A stretch of 64,000 nt of DNA from Patagioenas fasciata (Eukaryota > Chordata > Aves > Columbiformes > Columbidae), in contig NC_092521.1 in NCBI RefSeq assembly GCF_037038585.1, positions 110,696,605 to 110,760,604 of the forward strand, read 5' to 3'. The position numbers were made by a program, and so were the translations under genes. The notes under the pieces are model-generated. The model was given only the letters and a program-made list of their open reading frames with translations. It did not search any database and was not told the origin of the DNA. Positions 26,201-39,794 of this stretch are shown here, in pieces. Numbering within the stretch: the first letter of the stretch is position 1; every line of letters starts with the position of its first letter.

Positions 26201-28959
26201 AATGAACCTCTGCTTGTTATGTAAAAGTGAATAAGCATGTGTTTCCTGATTTGTGTAAGGAAGAAGGGAGCTATCATCACTTACCAGAAACTCTGTGGTT
26301 CTCAGGCATGTTCCTGTTGTATACATTTTTTGCTTTTAATGAAGTCCAGATCAACTATTTGGCTATCAAATGTTCTTGCTCACTTGACACAGATCTATGG
26401 TTTCAATGCAATTTCCTCCTTTTAAAACGGATGCAAAATCCCCAGTCACTCCTTCCCTTCACAGCTGAACAGATAGTTCATTTTTAGGTCTCTTAGTATT
26501 TTTACATTAATCTGTGCTTATAAGAATCCAAAACTCCTGCACATTTCACAGGTTCAAGGGCTGGCCAGGTTGCTATCAAGTTTGTTAGCTTTCTCAGCCT
26601 GAGCAAAACTCTGTCTTTCTGTCCCATTTTCCACATTATTTGAAGGACTTTTCCTAAATGTTTGTGATTCTTATCCCAGGATTATATGATATTTCAAATG
26701 ATCCTCCTGACTATGACTAATTTTGTCACAGTAGTAGTATTTACCTGAATTGCTTTTCTCTGACTGCCAGCTTCCTGGCTTAAACCCAATTTAACACTTT
26801 TTTCCATCCGCTTCAAGCGCCACAAAGCAGATGAGAATCCCTCTTCTTCACCCAACTTGGCAGCATCCCACTCTTACAGCATTGACTGTGGCAGAGTCCC
26901 ACACTCCTTGCTTTCACAGGAGCTTCCTCTTCTCTTGCCAGTGCAAGCACTGTGATGGACATCACAGGCTACTGAAACCTTCTCATGACTCCCATGCTGA
27001 GCCCTACAGCCTGCCTCCAGCTACATTTGCTTGTTAAACTACATTGCAAGCGCTTTGTCGCTCCCCTGTCCAATACACCAAGGATCAGGCTGGCCTGATC
27101 CTGACCCACTCATCCCCATGCAGAGGAGAGCCAGCCATGGAACACGTCAGGCTAAAGTCACAGTCAAACAAACACCCAAAAAAGTCCCATCAGGGGACAA
27201 GCTCCCTGATTATGTGCTGGGCACTGCTGGGCATATGTGCTGCTGCTCAATCAAGCCTTGAAGAATCATCCTTGAACCTGAGCTGGCTCCTCATGGATCG
27301 AGAAAGAATATGTTGCTGATGCTCAAATGCAGCTGAGCGTTTATTCATCAGCCCAATAAGAGATTCCCCATATGGTCTGTATATATGGATACATGAAGAG
27401 TGCAGGGCTCCTCACATCCTCTGTTCTGCATGGCTCACTTCTCTCCTAGCAATAAACTAAAGCTGCTCTGCATCGCAAGGATGTGACCGATCTATCCCTA
27501 TCTTTGACGTTCAGCCTGAACAGATGTGAATAAGCAAACATTTTCAAAGAGTGAAAAGGAAGTAGCTTTGATTTTCTAATCAAGTATCGATTGCCTAATG
27601 TCACTAACATTGAACGTAAGGGTGTTTTTCTGCCTTAAAGTGTTATTTGTTTTTCAAGCAGGCAGTTCTAGTTGATAGATGAAAAAAACAAGGAATGACA
27701 GGTTTATACCAGGAGCAAAATAAAAGACCATATCATGCATAGTCTGCTAAAAACTCTTCCCTATCCTGCCCACCCCCCCGATAAGCAGGAATTCTACTTG
27801 AAAAAGTATTTCAAATTTTGTGTCTGTATGAATAAGAACTGACTATCTTACCCACGGAACAGCCTTTTCCACAGAGGGTTAAATAGCTAACAACATAATT
27901 TGTCTTTACTTTGATCAAAGTTTAATCAAACAGTAACCATGGGGATGCAAAGATGTAAAGGCAGAAAAATCAAACACCATGCATAATACCTCTTAATAGA
28001 GGTTCAGCAACCATAAAAATAAATAGACTGTCACTGCTTCTAGGTTCCTTGATCCAAACAGATGAAAACACAAGATTTTATCTGCATTGCTAATGTCACA
28101 AGATTGCAACTAGAATACCTGGGCACGTGATGTTCTATAGAAATTATTATCTTTGACTAATTGGGCTGTTTTCCTGGAGGAGAGGAAGGTAGGTCTGTCT
28201 AAAATAAATACAGTTCTGTATTAAGGACTGAGGTTTGAGTTAGACACTGAGGGTCAAATCCTGCAGACCTCATTCAAAGAAAAAGTCTTCTTTCTGCTTT
28301 AGGAGCTGAGACTAATAAACTGGCCTCACTTTCACCACACAAACACACACAGAAACACAGAAATCTGCAAGCTTTGTACTGAAAAGAGAACCGCAGACTT
28401 AACAAACAAACAGCACATAATTATTTGCTCAGTTACTCCTAGAGCACAACATCCTGTTACCCTTGAGCTGACAAGGGAAGGACAGTGCTCAGTTCTCATT
28501 TTTAAAATATTTTTTTCCATAGGCTTGTAATATTCCCAGATCTTGTCAAATCATCATGAAGATTGCAAATACCACCTTGCCATTTCAAAGTATTTTAAAA
28601 AAAAGTTAAACTTTAGCATAGATAAAATAATGTATATTCTCCAGGTAATACCTCAAAAAAACCCCTCAAAACAATGGCTTGGAAATTTCCCAAAGCTATT
28701 CCATCTGAGCCAAGTATCTGGTGTGGAAAATTACAGTCCAAATGTTAAAGAATAGTTAGAAACAACTGAAAACAGCTTTTCACAAAGGAATATATTGGGC
28801 AGCCTTACTGATAGGCAATGCAACAAGTTCTGCATGAAATAATAAAAAACTATACCAAGTAAATAACTTTCGTTTACATTGGTCCTGTCTCCTGCTGAGA
28901 GGATGAGTGGTAACCGCTTAACGACTTACTACAGCCACTGAAGTGATAAATCAGAATTG

Positions 28960-29350
28960 ATGGCTTTCTCTTAGAGTGGGTTGTGAGATTTTGCTGGTCC
29001 CCACTGATGCAGCCCACCGCCTCTGACTTCACTCTCCTCCACCACGCCAGCGGGTGCGCTGAACATGCCACTGCCTCGCTCAGCCTCATTAGCAGCCGCA
29101 GCCTGACAGCTGTTCAGACCCTTCCTTTTTGAGGCGGGGGGGGGAAGAGGTAACGGAGTCAGGCAATTTAGTTTAATTGCATGAGGCGGGCAGCCAAGCT
29201 GCACCCTCCTGCCCTGGCTCTCATCTTCACCCTCACGGAAAGGGGCTGCTGCTCTGCAAAGATCAGACACGCATCACCCTCAGCCAGCTCTTTGCCTTTT
29301 ATTCTGCTATTTATTAACTGATGCCCACAGATAATCCCAATGTACTTGGG
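28960..29350. other. GC-elevated, CpG-containing stretch of unknown role
   Basis: More GC-rich than its surroundings, with several CpGs, a G9 run within a G/A tract (about 29133-29147) and words such as TTTAATTGCATGAGG. No start codon plus donor combination convinced me on either strand. It could be a small CpG-poor promoter, an enhancer or nothing. Confidence 0.2.
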
Positions 29351-32300
29351 CCTCATTACCAGAAGGCAGGCTCTCAATTCAGTAATCTCCCAAGATAAAA
29401 GAAAACAAAGAAGAGGAGAAAGTCATTTATGTACTTCAGGCACTGTGCCGAGGCTTGAGAAGCGTGCGCTGCTTTCACAGCTACCACAAAAAGAGTCCAT
29501 AGGCAGGAGGGTGGCCAGCCTTTGTCAAGATGTGCCTCAGCCTGCCTCAGTTCATGCCTTGGTGATGGCACACCCATAGTTTTTTCTCTTCCCTTCTGAG
29601 CTGGGCACTGTCTCCTAGTTGTGCTTGGCCACCCCATTGCTACAAAGGAATGGATTTAGCACAACTGTGACACCAACAGCTACAAAGAGATGGGATTATT
29701 ATTGATTGAAAAAAAATCAGGCTTTTACTTTTGCCTTTGTTTTCTTTCTGTTGCCCGCCCTACAAGCTTCAAGCGCAGCTTCCCCTTGATGGCTGGTCAG
29801 AGGGCTGGAGTGCAGAAGGCCAGAAGTGACCAGCATCTCCTTCTAACCTGGCCTCCTCCACTGCCGCAGGGTAGGGCTCTCTCTCTGTAATCTCTAAGAT
29901 GAGCCTCTAGAAACTGTGAGTTAAAACAGTTTAAACAGTTTAACAAAAAACAACAACAACAAAAAATTCTACCTTTTCCCAACCTAGAAGTGTTAAAATT
30001 AGAAAATAAAAGTAGGTAACTCTTCCTGGAAAAGCAGCGGCTTGTAACAGTTAACTTTTTCAGTTCAAATCCAGAACAATGACTTGTAACAATAAAAACA
30101 CTGAAGCAGAGTGAGACTTGCCATGTTTCCAGAAGCTGAGCTCAAAGCAGAGGCTAAAACCCAAGCTCCACGGCCCCACTTGAGGCAGCTGCGACTGTAC
30201 CCTGCCCTGCAGCACGCTTCCCTCCCACTTGTGCCTTCCTGACTTTGAAAGGTGCTCCTGTTAAGCATGAATAATGAACCAATCTGCGTTAAAAATAACT
30301 TCCCTTTTCCCCTCAGCTATTTTTTTAAACCAGATCATCCTCACAAATCCCATCCACAAAGTAGCTCTGCAAATCATTCATCTAACAGAAGGGCTGCTGC
30401 CCAAATGCAAGGGCAGACCAAGCAGTCCTGGGCTTAACACAGCATTTGATGATGATCCTCTCTCAAGAAACCATTCCTGCATGCAAAAACCCACTGATTA
30501 TTTTTTTCCCCCATAAGGCTAACCTTGTGGAAGAACTGAGTAGCACCTGGGCAGAGGAGAAAATGCTCTCCACCACGTGTTGTTGCATGTTTATTGAGGC
30601 AGTTACTCCCACGTATCCTTGTCTTCATCTAATTCTGCACCTAAAGTGAAAGCCAGACCCTATGCATATGTTCAAACCCTCCTTGCATCCACATTACATG
30701 AACAAAACCGCAGATTTTGTGGGATGCCAGGTCCCACAGTCACCCTTAGGAAGGACCCAAGGCCACAGCTTTCCTGCATAGCACTGCCTGGCAGATTGGC
30801 TGGCAGTATTTCCCTGTTCAGGCTACTCATCTGCATCCTACCTGTGCTTCCACATGCTGTAAGGCCCTCCCCTAGGAAGGCAGAGGGGATTTATAGGCAG
30901 CCAGAGCCCTGCCTGGCCAGTGTTCCTGTGACCAGCGTAGAAACCTGCAGAGCTGTGCTGGGGCATGTGGTAAGCATGCGCCTGCTTTCTGGCTCTGACA
31001 ATCATTACAAATGTGGCTCCTCATCTCTTCATGCTTATTATTATACTTTCCAGTACCACCTCCTGGTTCCCTCTTGCAGCTTATGAAAGCTTGTGACCGT
31101 TTTTCATTAATGTCAGGATGCATATTCTATAACCATCCTTGGGTTTTATCTGCAGGCAATTATTAAACTGCCTCTTCCTTATCTCTCCTCCACTGCTAAA
31201 TATGTCACCCATTGCAAATCTGCTCTACCATGCTGGCTTAGTACCTCTCTCTTTCAGTCAAGTATCAGCACTATCTGCTCTCTACACTAAAAATAAGGGA
31301 GATCCAGACTATGGGGCCTTCTCCCTCCATGCCCCCGGCCATTTGCCTTTTTCACCTTGAGTCTTTTCCTAAGTCTACTTGCAGTAAATCAAACCCTTTC
31401 CCACTGCATAAGCGTCTCTCTGCTGCAATAGTCTCTGGGACTGATGGATTCCCTATCTCTTTTGCATAATGCCCTTCTCAGAGCCTGTACAAAGTACTTT
31501 GTTATCTGATGTGAGGCCAATTTAAATATCTCCTGCCATACACATATCTGTCACCCTTCAAAGGTATGTTGTAGACCTTCATCCAAAAGCGGCTGTGCTG
31601 GCAACCCGTAACTGAAACTGCTTCAGCTAATTTTATGGGAAAGGTTGCTTAGTAATACGTACCGTTTCTGTCCAGAAAGAATATCCAACAACCACGACCT
31701 GGTACAATTGCTTATTCTTCCCTACAACAGCACTGCTTCTTCAAAAATCGTGTTTTCCTCTTCAATCCAAGCAGAATGCAGGACTTCCATCTCAGTTTTA
31801 TAAGTGTACCAGTATTTTTTTTTCTTTTTCATTCTTTACTCCTACACCATAAAACACCATGCAGCAACATTTATCCTGGAAGTCATTGATCTGTAATTCT
31901 TCAATATAAAGCAAATGTACCAACTATGCTGTAGGATAATTGCTCCCACCAAAGTAGTCATTCATGTACATTCATTGTTAGAAATGCATTCAGTTCTAGC
32001 TCCAACACTCATTCCTAAGACACACAAACTGAGCGCAGTTTAGTAACCTCTAGCCAGCCTCCAAGTTTTGCAAATGAATAAATTTAGGAACAAGATATTG
32101 ATTCATTTCAGCTGGGATTTACAATGGCTTTGTTGCACCCACAGCTCCTTAAGCTGCCATCACTCTTTGAAGTATCTGCAATTGGCGCAGCCCTTTTCAT
32201 AAATTCCACAGATGAAATTTTGCTCTGCTTTTACGATTTATCCAAGTGCTTTTTACCGGCTTTTGCAGCACATATACCACAGACCTAGATTTGAGAAATT

Positions 32301-33176
32301 TAGAAATGAGTTTCTGAGTATGTGACTGCACTACATAGAGCTCAGCATTTTACTTTTGAGTGTTTCTCACATCCAGCACATTTGGATCCAATTTCTACCT
32401 AATTACCATTACCTCTAAATACCTTGGACAAGTTACCCTAACAGGAAGGCTGCTTCAGCTTTGCTTTTAGCTGTGAGGTTGTAAAATCATGATCACTTGT
32501 CTTAAGCTTGACCTAGGGCACTTTTGTTGTCCAGTACTTCCTGGACCCTTAGAAGTAAAGAGATTTGCTGCTTCTACAACTACCTCAATTTTCAGTACCA
32601 TACTGTGTATCCTCACATTAATGATATATAAGCATACTGTGCCCTCCTTATACATGTATGGTCCCAGGGAGCAACACTGTACCTTTTTAGCTGAGAAACA
32701 ATTTTCTGCCAAACATCTCTATTTTTTCATTTCAGCTGGGTGGCAAACATGGTCACCCCAGCTCTGGGCCAGCTGCTCTACACTGCAGCTTTTCCTAGAA
32801 GTGCTACCAAAACTCCTAAGTGCTAAGCTCTAACTCCTAGATAACATGGCTTCACCCATTCTTCTGAATTCTGCAGAATATCTGGACCTATACTGGGCCA
32901 CATCACCACCATTTTTTTGTTTATTTTAAAGCCCTTGCTGAGGCCTTCATGAAGCCAGTGACGTTCCAGTGTTGGAGCCTTCTGTGAGTGGCTTCGGCCA
33001 GAACTGTCTGCCCACCTCCTGCTAGCGACAACTCTTTTTTCTACACAGAACACTTAATTCTCCCTCAATTCCAAGCATTTTAGCCCAAACATCAAATATT
33101 ATCTCCCTCAAAAAAAAAAAAAAATCAGGCTACTAGCAGACAGTTTGGTAGGTTGCTCTGTTAAAAGCTGCAGCAG

Positions 33177-33191
33177 GCACACACACACACA
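33177..33191. repeat. (CA)n microsatellite
   Basis: Short perfect CA dinucleotide run on the plus strand. Ordinary microsatellite. Confidence 0.85.
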
Positions 33192-36100
33192 AAAGTTCAT
33201 CTTTATACTTCATTCTCTTCCAAACGCAATGTTCTTGAGGAAGTCATGTCTTTCACTTGAGAAACCTACTTCTTCCAGTCCGTGTATGGCTAGCATTTAT
33301 TTCTCTATATTCATCTTCCATAGCAGGGGTTTCTTCCATCTGCATGGCAGGTCCACTCTCACAACATTTTTAATCAATCAGCCACAATCACACCATAATC
33401 AATAGATATCTGCCTCTCTGTAACTCCAGATATGTAATGTTCCCACTTCACCTCCTGTCCTTCCATCTTCTCCCACTAAAATACGAGCCCTACCTCCATT
33501 ATGTGTGTATTTTCTTATTCTCTTCATGATCTTTGTATTAATGAGAATTTTATAAATCTTTGTATAAGACACTACACATAATATGACAGGCGTTTTGCTT
33601 GATAAAAAGGGAAAGTATTTCTGGTAAACAATGTTATTATTACATTATGCGTAGTGAGATAATCATATAAGCATCTCAAAGTTTTAAGCAATGTTGAAAT
33701 GTAAAGCCCTCTGTTTCTATACTGACTGCATCCCACACAGAAGCAAAAGTTTGACTGAGCTTTACCTCATATAAAATACGTTTTGTATGCAGCTTATAGT
33801 ATTGAACATATCCCCCATGCCACAATCACAAGAGACTGAAGTAACCCTTTCCCAGGTTTCCATAGCAAGGCATCCATTCCTTCCTTCCATCTTTTCCATG
33901 CAAATACACATCTGAATTTAAGAAGCTTTCTCTAGGCCCAGTTGCTACCTACCCATTACTACATTTGTTGTCAAACAGGAAAAAGCAGGATTCTGAAATC
34001 ATTACCACCAAATACTTGCCCTGAGCAGGAGGCTCTACTGACCCCACCACCAGGCACAACGCTCTCATTTCAGTAGAGACAGGCACGGCCTTCTCATTGA
34101 AACTAAACAAAACAACACAGGTGATGTTGGAAGAATTCAAAACTACGCCCACCAAACTGATTTTTTTTTTTTCAATTGAAAATAGGATATACTTGCTTTT
34201 CTAGATGCTCAGCAGGTTGGTCCCTCTGTATTGTTTAAGGCCATGTTAATTGTTAGCAATACTCAGGTGCAAACACTCAGGCTCCTTTGGCCAAAGAAGC
34301 CCTGCATGACAGAGCAGGCTCGTGCTTTTATAAACCTGTGATTTGTTATCATGACAAAAAAAGCCAGAAGATCCAGGTTTAGGCATCATCTGATACCAAA
34401 AAAGGTCTCTAACAGGAATTAGCTCTGTTGGTGAAGAAAACAAGGGATGTAGAATGAACTTTTCAAAAGGTCTCAGCAGCAGCCCTGCTCTGCTTCCCCA
34501 GCCTCCTGCCTTTAACTTTAAAAGGACCGACACCAACCAATCCAAACACTTGGAAAATCTTTTCCACAGGATTTATAGCTAAACTGTTCAATACAAAATG
34601 TTGTATTGTCTTTTGGGAACCATAAGGAACAAACATATTTTGGTAAATAATTGCATAAATGGTGTCACAAAAATCCATATTTATTATCTTAGCAGTTTCT
34701 CAGTTAAACATCTCAATTTACACCTAATATGTTTCCTTTGGCTGCTGGCATAACAAACGCAGTCTGTGAGGCAAGAGCAAACCTGGCTCTTGGTGATTCT
34801 CATGTCAATAAAATAAAAATGCAGCATATCAGGCTCTGCCTCCAGATGAACTTGTGCATGAAGGAGCTTACTTTCATCCTGCAATTGGCTGTTAATTAGG
34901 TATGCTATACTAAGTAAAACATAAGGCAGAAAGAAAATCTTACAGAATTTTTGTAATTAGTGAAAAAGTGTATTTAAGACCAAAACTTGAGTTAAAACAT
35001 ACACAGCAGAAGAAAAATCTTTCTTTGGTAAATTCAAGACTACTGTGATGGGTATTTTTAACGGGCTGAACCAAAGCAGTTGAACAGATAAGATCTGGAT
35101 TTACATTTTGAGGTGTAGGTCTACCGTTATTTATGAACTTTGGTAGTATCTAAATGGTCAAAAAATATTTATATGGCTGTTATATAGTGCTCATATAAGC
35201 AAGGAAGAGTGTGTTGCTACCAAGTGAGAATATTATACAAAACAAAACATCCTCAGAGAACATGGCATGCATCTCCAGTATGGTAACACAGGATGGTCAT
35301 GGGTTTTGAACAGTACCTTCCCTGTGGTTGGAGTAGCTCGTCTTTTCTACTTTTTATTGTAAGTCTCAAATGGGAACACTAAGTGAAATATGATTATTTT
35401 TTTAATCATCTAAAATAGAGAAAACAAAGAAGGACACTGATGGAATGTGTGCTGGAGGTTGTGGTAGACGACACACTAGAAAGAAGGTACCTGCCAAGTA
35501 TGGAGAGGCAAGAATAGAGCAAGAGTCAAAAAAAATTGGATAACACAAAGAAGAAGCAGCATGGAGGCTTTTTAGTATATAAATATGTCCAACTCATGAC
35601 TGTGATTCAGTTGCAGTTCCAATGTAAAACAGGAGCATTATGGTTTCTGTTTAGGATCTTAATATTGCAAGCAAGAAGCCCTATTTGCTTATGAGAGCCA
35701 GCTCAGCAGATGTAAGCTGAATATCCTGTATCATTTTCCACACCTTGTTCCCCACTAGTGAGGTTGTCTCTGCTGTTACTGAGATGCACTGTCACCAGTT
35801 GCACAGAGGCACGTGGTCAAACAGGCTGTTGATGCCCAAGCAGCGATAGACCCCACCTCTCCAGCACAAATTTAGCACAAGTCTAGCCCACTATTTTCAC
35901 AGTTAGAATAAAATCTTTAAAGAGGAGAAAATTCTATTAATATAATAGCTATGTAGCATATGTGTGACACAAAAAATAAGGTCCCCACTAAAATTAGCAT
36001 CCTAGATGCATCATCTGCATTGAAGTCAATGTAAGTAATATGTGGCAACTGGCCCATGAGCTGAGGATATATTATTGAAAGGCATTGAGGCTTGTCTTGC

Positions 36101-37966
36101 TGTGGTGGCTTATAAGAATGGTGTAAATAAACACTAAGAAAAAATAACTAAAGACTCTTGATTTGGAGATTTCCAGTACTTTATGAAAGACTCTGTGGGT
36201 GCCAAAAAGTTTCTAACTGCCTTTCAACTAAATAAATAAGGTATATTTTTCCTAGGATTATTTTTCCTGTGTGAGGAGGAAACTCAAATTCAAAACAATT
36301 ACTTCAGACTTCCAGGAGGAGAGTGCTTAGGCTTTTGTGTTCATAAATGCAATAAAAATGTCACACTTCGAGAAAAGAAGGCAACTTGAAGTCTGGAAGT
36401 ACTTTCCCAGCTATCTTCAAGGACATCAGAAGGCCAAGTGAATTTCAGCATATTTATTTTGAAGTGCTGAAATGCCATTTGCCCTCGTGACCTGGATTCT
36501 CAGAGATCCTAAACTTACTTACCTTTAAGGATGTTATGGCACTGTTTAGTATGTGAAGAGATAACAGATAAGATATTTAGCTTATTTGCTGGGTGTCCTG
36601 TTATTCAGTACAGTGGAAAGTAATTTCCACAATACGAAAGATTCCATTTCTTTGTAAACACGATAGCTAACTCAATACACCAAAAATACTGTATTGATTT
36701 CTGCAAATCTTTCATATGGGCTTAAATCTTCAGGATACCGATTACTGCACATAGCTCCTTTTTTCATTGATGTCTTTGGAGGGCTATGGTCCCGGGTGAT
36801 ATTAAGGTTTTAGCTGGCACACTTACATGATATATAATCCCATGATTTATCTGTTATGTATGTGACTCAGAGTTAACTTGTGCAAGGGTCTTTCCAACCA
36901 CAGGGCTTTGATGCGTGACGGAAGTCAGACCTAACCCGGTGTTTTTCCATTTATGAATATTTTACATAATCCACCCTTTCCAGCACTGGCAAAGCTCAAC
37001 GTCCAAAATTTCATCTCCGCCTCCACAGCCTCCTGGCCACTGGCAGCGGCACAACTGCTTGGCCACCTCCTGCCTACTGGGAAGGCCTGGGATCCATTCC
37101 CAGACAGGAAAACCTGTGTGGTGACTGGAGAATTAATTATTTCCTTTTATTCTAATTTTAAGAGAAATTTATGGATTTCTGAATCCTGTAAATTAAGCAT
37201 TTCTACCTGCATCATTTCTCTGCCTGCCTTGTATTTACCTCCTGGTCAATGCACCTCAAGCTTCTTCTCAGGCGATCTCAAATAGAGAAGATTACAGAGA
37301 TTGATCCTCAAAGTCCCTGAGGAATTATACGCACTCTTGCTTATAAAAAGCACTGTCATTTTAAATAATTGTTTTCTGCTTCAGTAAAGTCATATGAAGG
37401 CCACAGTCTCAGCTCCTTAAGCTGAATTACTCCTCTGGCTTTAAATTAGCTCTTTTGACATCCGTGGCATATAGTTGATGTGGTCAGATTCTCTTCCCCT
37501 TTGCTATAGGCAGGTGTCAGGCTGCTAGAGAAGCCAGGACCACACCAGGCTGCTATTTTAAACCTCAGCCACCTATTTCACAGCTGGATCCTAAAACACA
37601 ACATTAAGAAGCCAAACATCACTGTCTTAACCCTGTGTGAGATAAGGACTTCCCCATTCCCATGAGAGCAAAGCATTTTTCTGTTACTTACCCTGTCCTA
37701 CCCCTGATTGTAATTCCCTTCTCTTGTCCTCTATTGTTTTATGCTTTTTTATACTAAATAAGCCAGATGACAGCCTTTTTGTCTTCCTGTCCACTGCATC
37801 CTCCATTTTCTCACTGAAGCTTGTGCTAGAAGTAAAATATTGTTATACCACCGTATCCCCACAGTCACTTTCTCCTGGCCCAAAATCTGCAGGTGTTACT
37901 CATGCTTACGCTTCCCCACACTAAATCCTGCTGGTGTGTCTTCTCAAAAGCATTACAATGCCGAAA

Positions 37967-38020
37967 AATAAATTCAAAACATGTTAATTCTCTCTGGCTT
38001 AAAAAAAAAAAAAAAAAAAA
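37967..38020 (+). other. AATAAA followed by a 20-base A run (possible retrocopy 3' end)
   Basis: AATAAA at 37967-37972 is followed 28 bases later by 20 consecutive A (38001-38020). That is the spacing of a polyadenylated mRNA 3' end copied back into the genome. The sequence upstream (37.7-37.96 kb) is not recognisable as any coding sequence, and I could not find a target-site duplication. Processed retrocopies are uncommon in birds because CR1 does not normally prime on poly(A). Chance in AT-rich DNA is a fair alternative. Confidence 0.3.
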
Positions 38021-39521
38021 GTTAAAAAAAGTAAACCCCAAATTAACTGGTAGGTTTATTTAGGTTTATTTTCCCTCTGATTTTTGTGATTTCCAGCCAG
38101 TTGGTATTTTTTCTGAAATTAACATATTGATTAATTTAAAACTCTGACCATCTTAATATTGAAATTTCACATGTACTAAAAATTATGAGAGCAGCTTTAA
38201 TCCTGCACATAGTTTTAATTCTGTATTAAAAAACAAAACAAAACAAACAAACAAACTGAGCTAATGAGTATGGTATCCTTGTTTTTATGAATGAAAACCA
38301 CAGAGTTATTTGGGACAGAAATAACGAGTCTTGTTATTTTCAACACAGCAGGGAAGTGACAAAAACCTAGAGACAACTCCAAGGACCATGGTACTGGACC
38401 TTTTGCACCCTTTTTTCCCCCTCTGGTGGCTGCTGTAACTGGCTTCCAAGCTTTGGACTCAACAAACCATCCAGGCATAGGGAGAGCTTTTCATGTGAAG
38501 TGTCACATGCAGCACTGTGCTGGTAGCTGCACTGAGGCACAGCAATCCTGTGTTACTTCTTCAGCTCAGCCCTGTGGGGCTGGAGGCCCCTGCCTTTGGG
38601 TGGGATGCCTGCTCCAGTAACAATAAGCACAGACCATTGCAGTCTGCCAGCTGAATTGCCAGTTCAACTCTTTGCATATTCTTCTCACACAAGCATGAAT
38701 ATTTATCCCGCTTGGTTGCTATTCTCCGGTTGGCAACTTCCTTCAAGATGCCCACATGTTCTCCTAGATGTCCACCATAATAAGGAAAGCTGAGGAGGCT
38801 GCTTCTCTCGCTACTTATGGGTGCATACATCAGGACATACCCAGCTCTCTGCCTAACCATATTTCATCTCAGATGGTGCCAGGCTGGCACTTTTCAGCAA
38901 CAGCAGGACTAATTTGATGAGGAATGTGCTCTTCTGAGGATGAGTCACTGCGTAGTGGTCCCTGGTAACCCTAATACTTTTGGGGGCCATTGACCCATTT
39001 CAATCACATTTGGAAAGGGGAGGAAATTGTTTCATACCTATCTGGAGTCCTACAAGTTGGGAAAAACAAGGAGATAGAGCGAGACACTGCAGATCACAGC
39101 ACACTTGGTGTCTCCTGTGGGAAGCATTTTACAACAGGCTTTCTCTGCAGAAAAGGGAGTCAAGGGACAACATGCACAAACAACATAGCTCTGCCACTCA
39201 CAGAAAAAACTTGTCTTTGACTCTTGGCAATTATCCAGCAAATAATGACATCTTCAACTCAGCATAAGTCTTAGATTAAGACAGAGGAGGTTGAGAGGCT
39301 GTTCAGTTACATGCCATCCTACATGTATAAACATGCTCTACAATAATTTAGTGTATTGGGAAATTTTAATTTTACTTTTACATAAAAGAATCCAAAAGAT
39401 AGCTTAGGTAAGGAAATCAGCTGTGAAAGTGAGGAAGATAATTGTCTTCCAAAATGGCTGAAAGAAAAGTACTGTGGTATAAACAGTTTACATTGACCAG
39501 AGGACTTAGTATTTTCTTTTC

Positions 39522-39537
39522 TTTTTTTTTTTTTTTT
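39522..39537. repeat. Poly(T) run
   Basis: Sixteen T on the plus strand, preceded by mixed T/C. Simple repeat with no associated gene. Confidence 0.85.
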
Positions 39538-39780
39538 CCTGTCAAGAATACTCACAGAATATGCCATGAAGTTTTAATTCTCATAGCTTTCCTATTCTGA
39601 GGCTTCAGCAGTATTTTGTTTGTTTGCTTGTTTTTAAATTTGATTAAAATAATTAAGGAGGCTGTTAAAAGACTTCTGTTGCTTTTGGCTGGCTTCATCC
39701 TTAGGTTTGTGTTGACAGAAGGAAAAACTGATACTTGTTAAAAGCTAATAAAGGCAGTAGTTATTTCCAAAAATATGATT

Positions 39781-39794
39781 AAAAAAAAAAAAAA
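39781..39794. repeat. Poly(A) run with following AAAC words
   Basis: Fourteen A followed within 40 bases by CAAAAACAAACACAAAC-type low-complexity sequence. Confidence 0.85.

Noticed and set aside
30619..31086. 155-codon open frame on the plus strand
   Set aside because: No domain, no Kozak-supported start, no splice sites and no codon bias. Length is within chance for this size of window.
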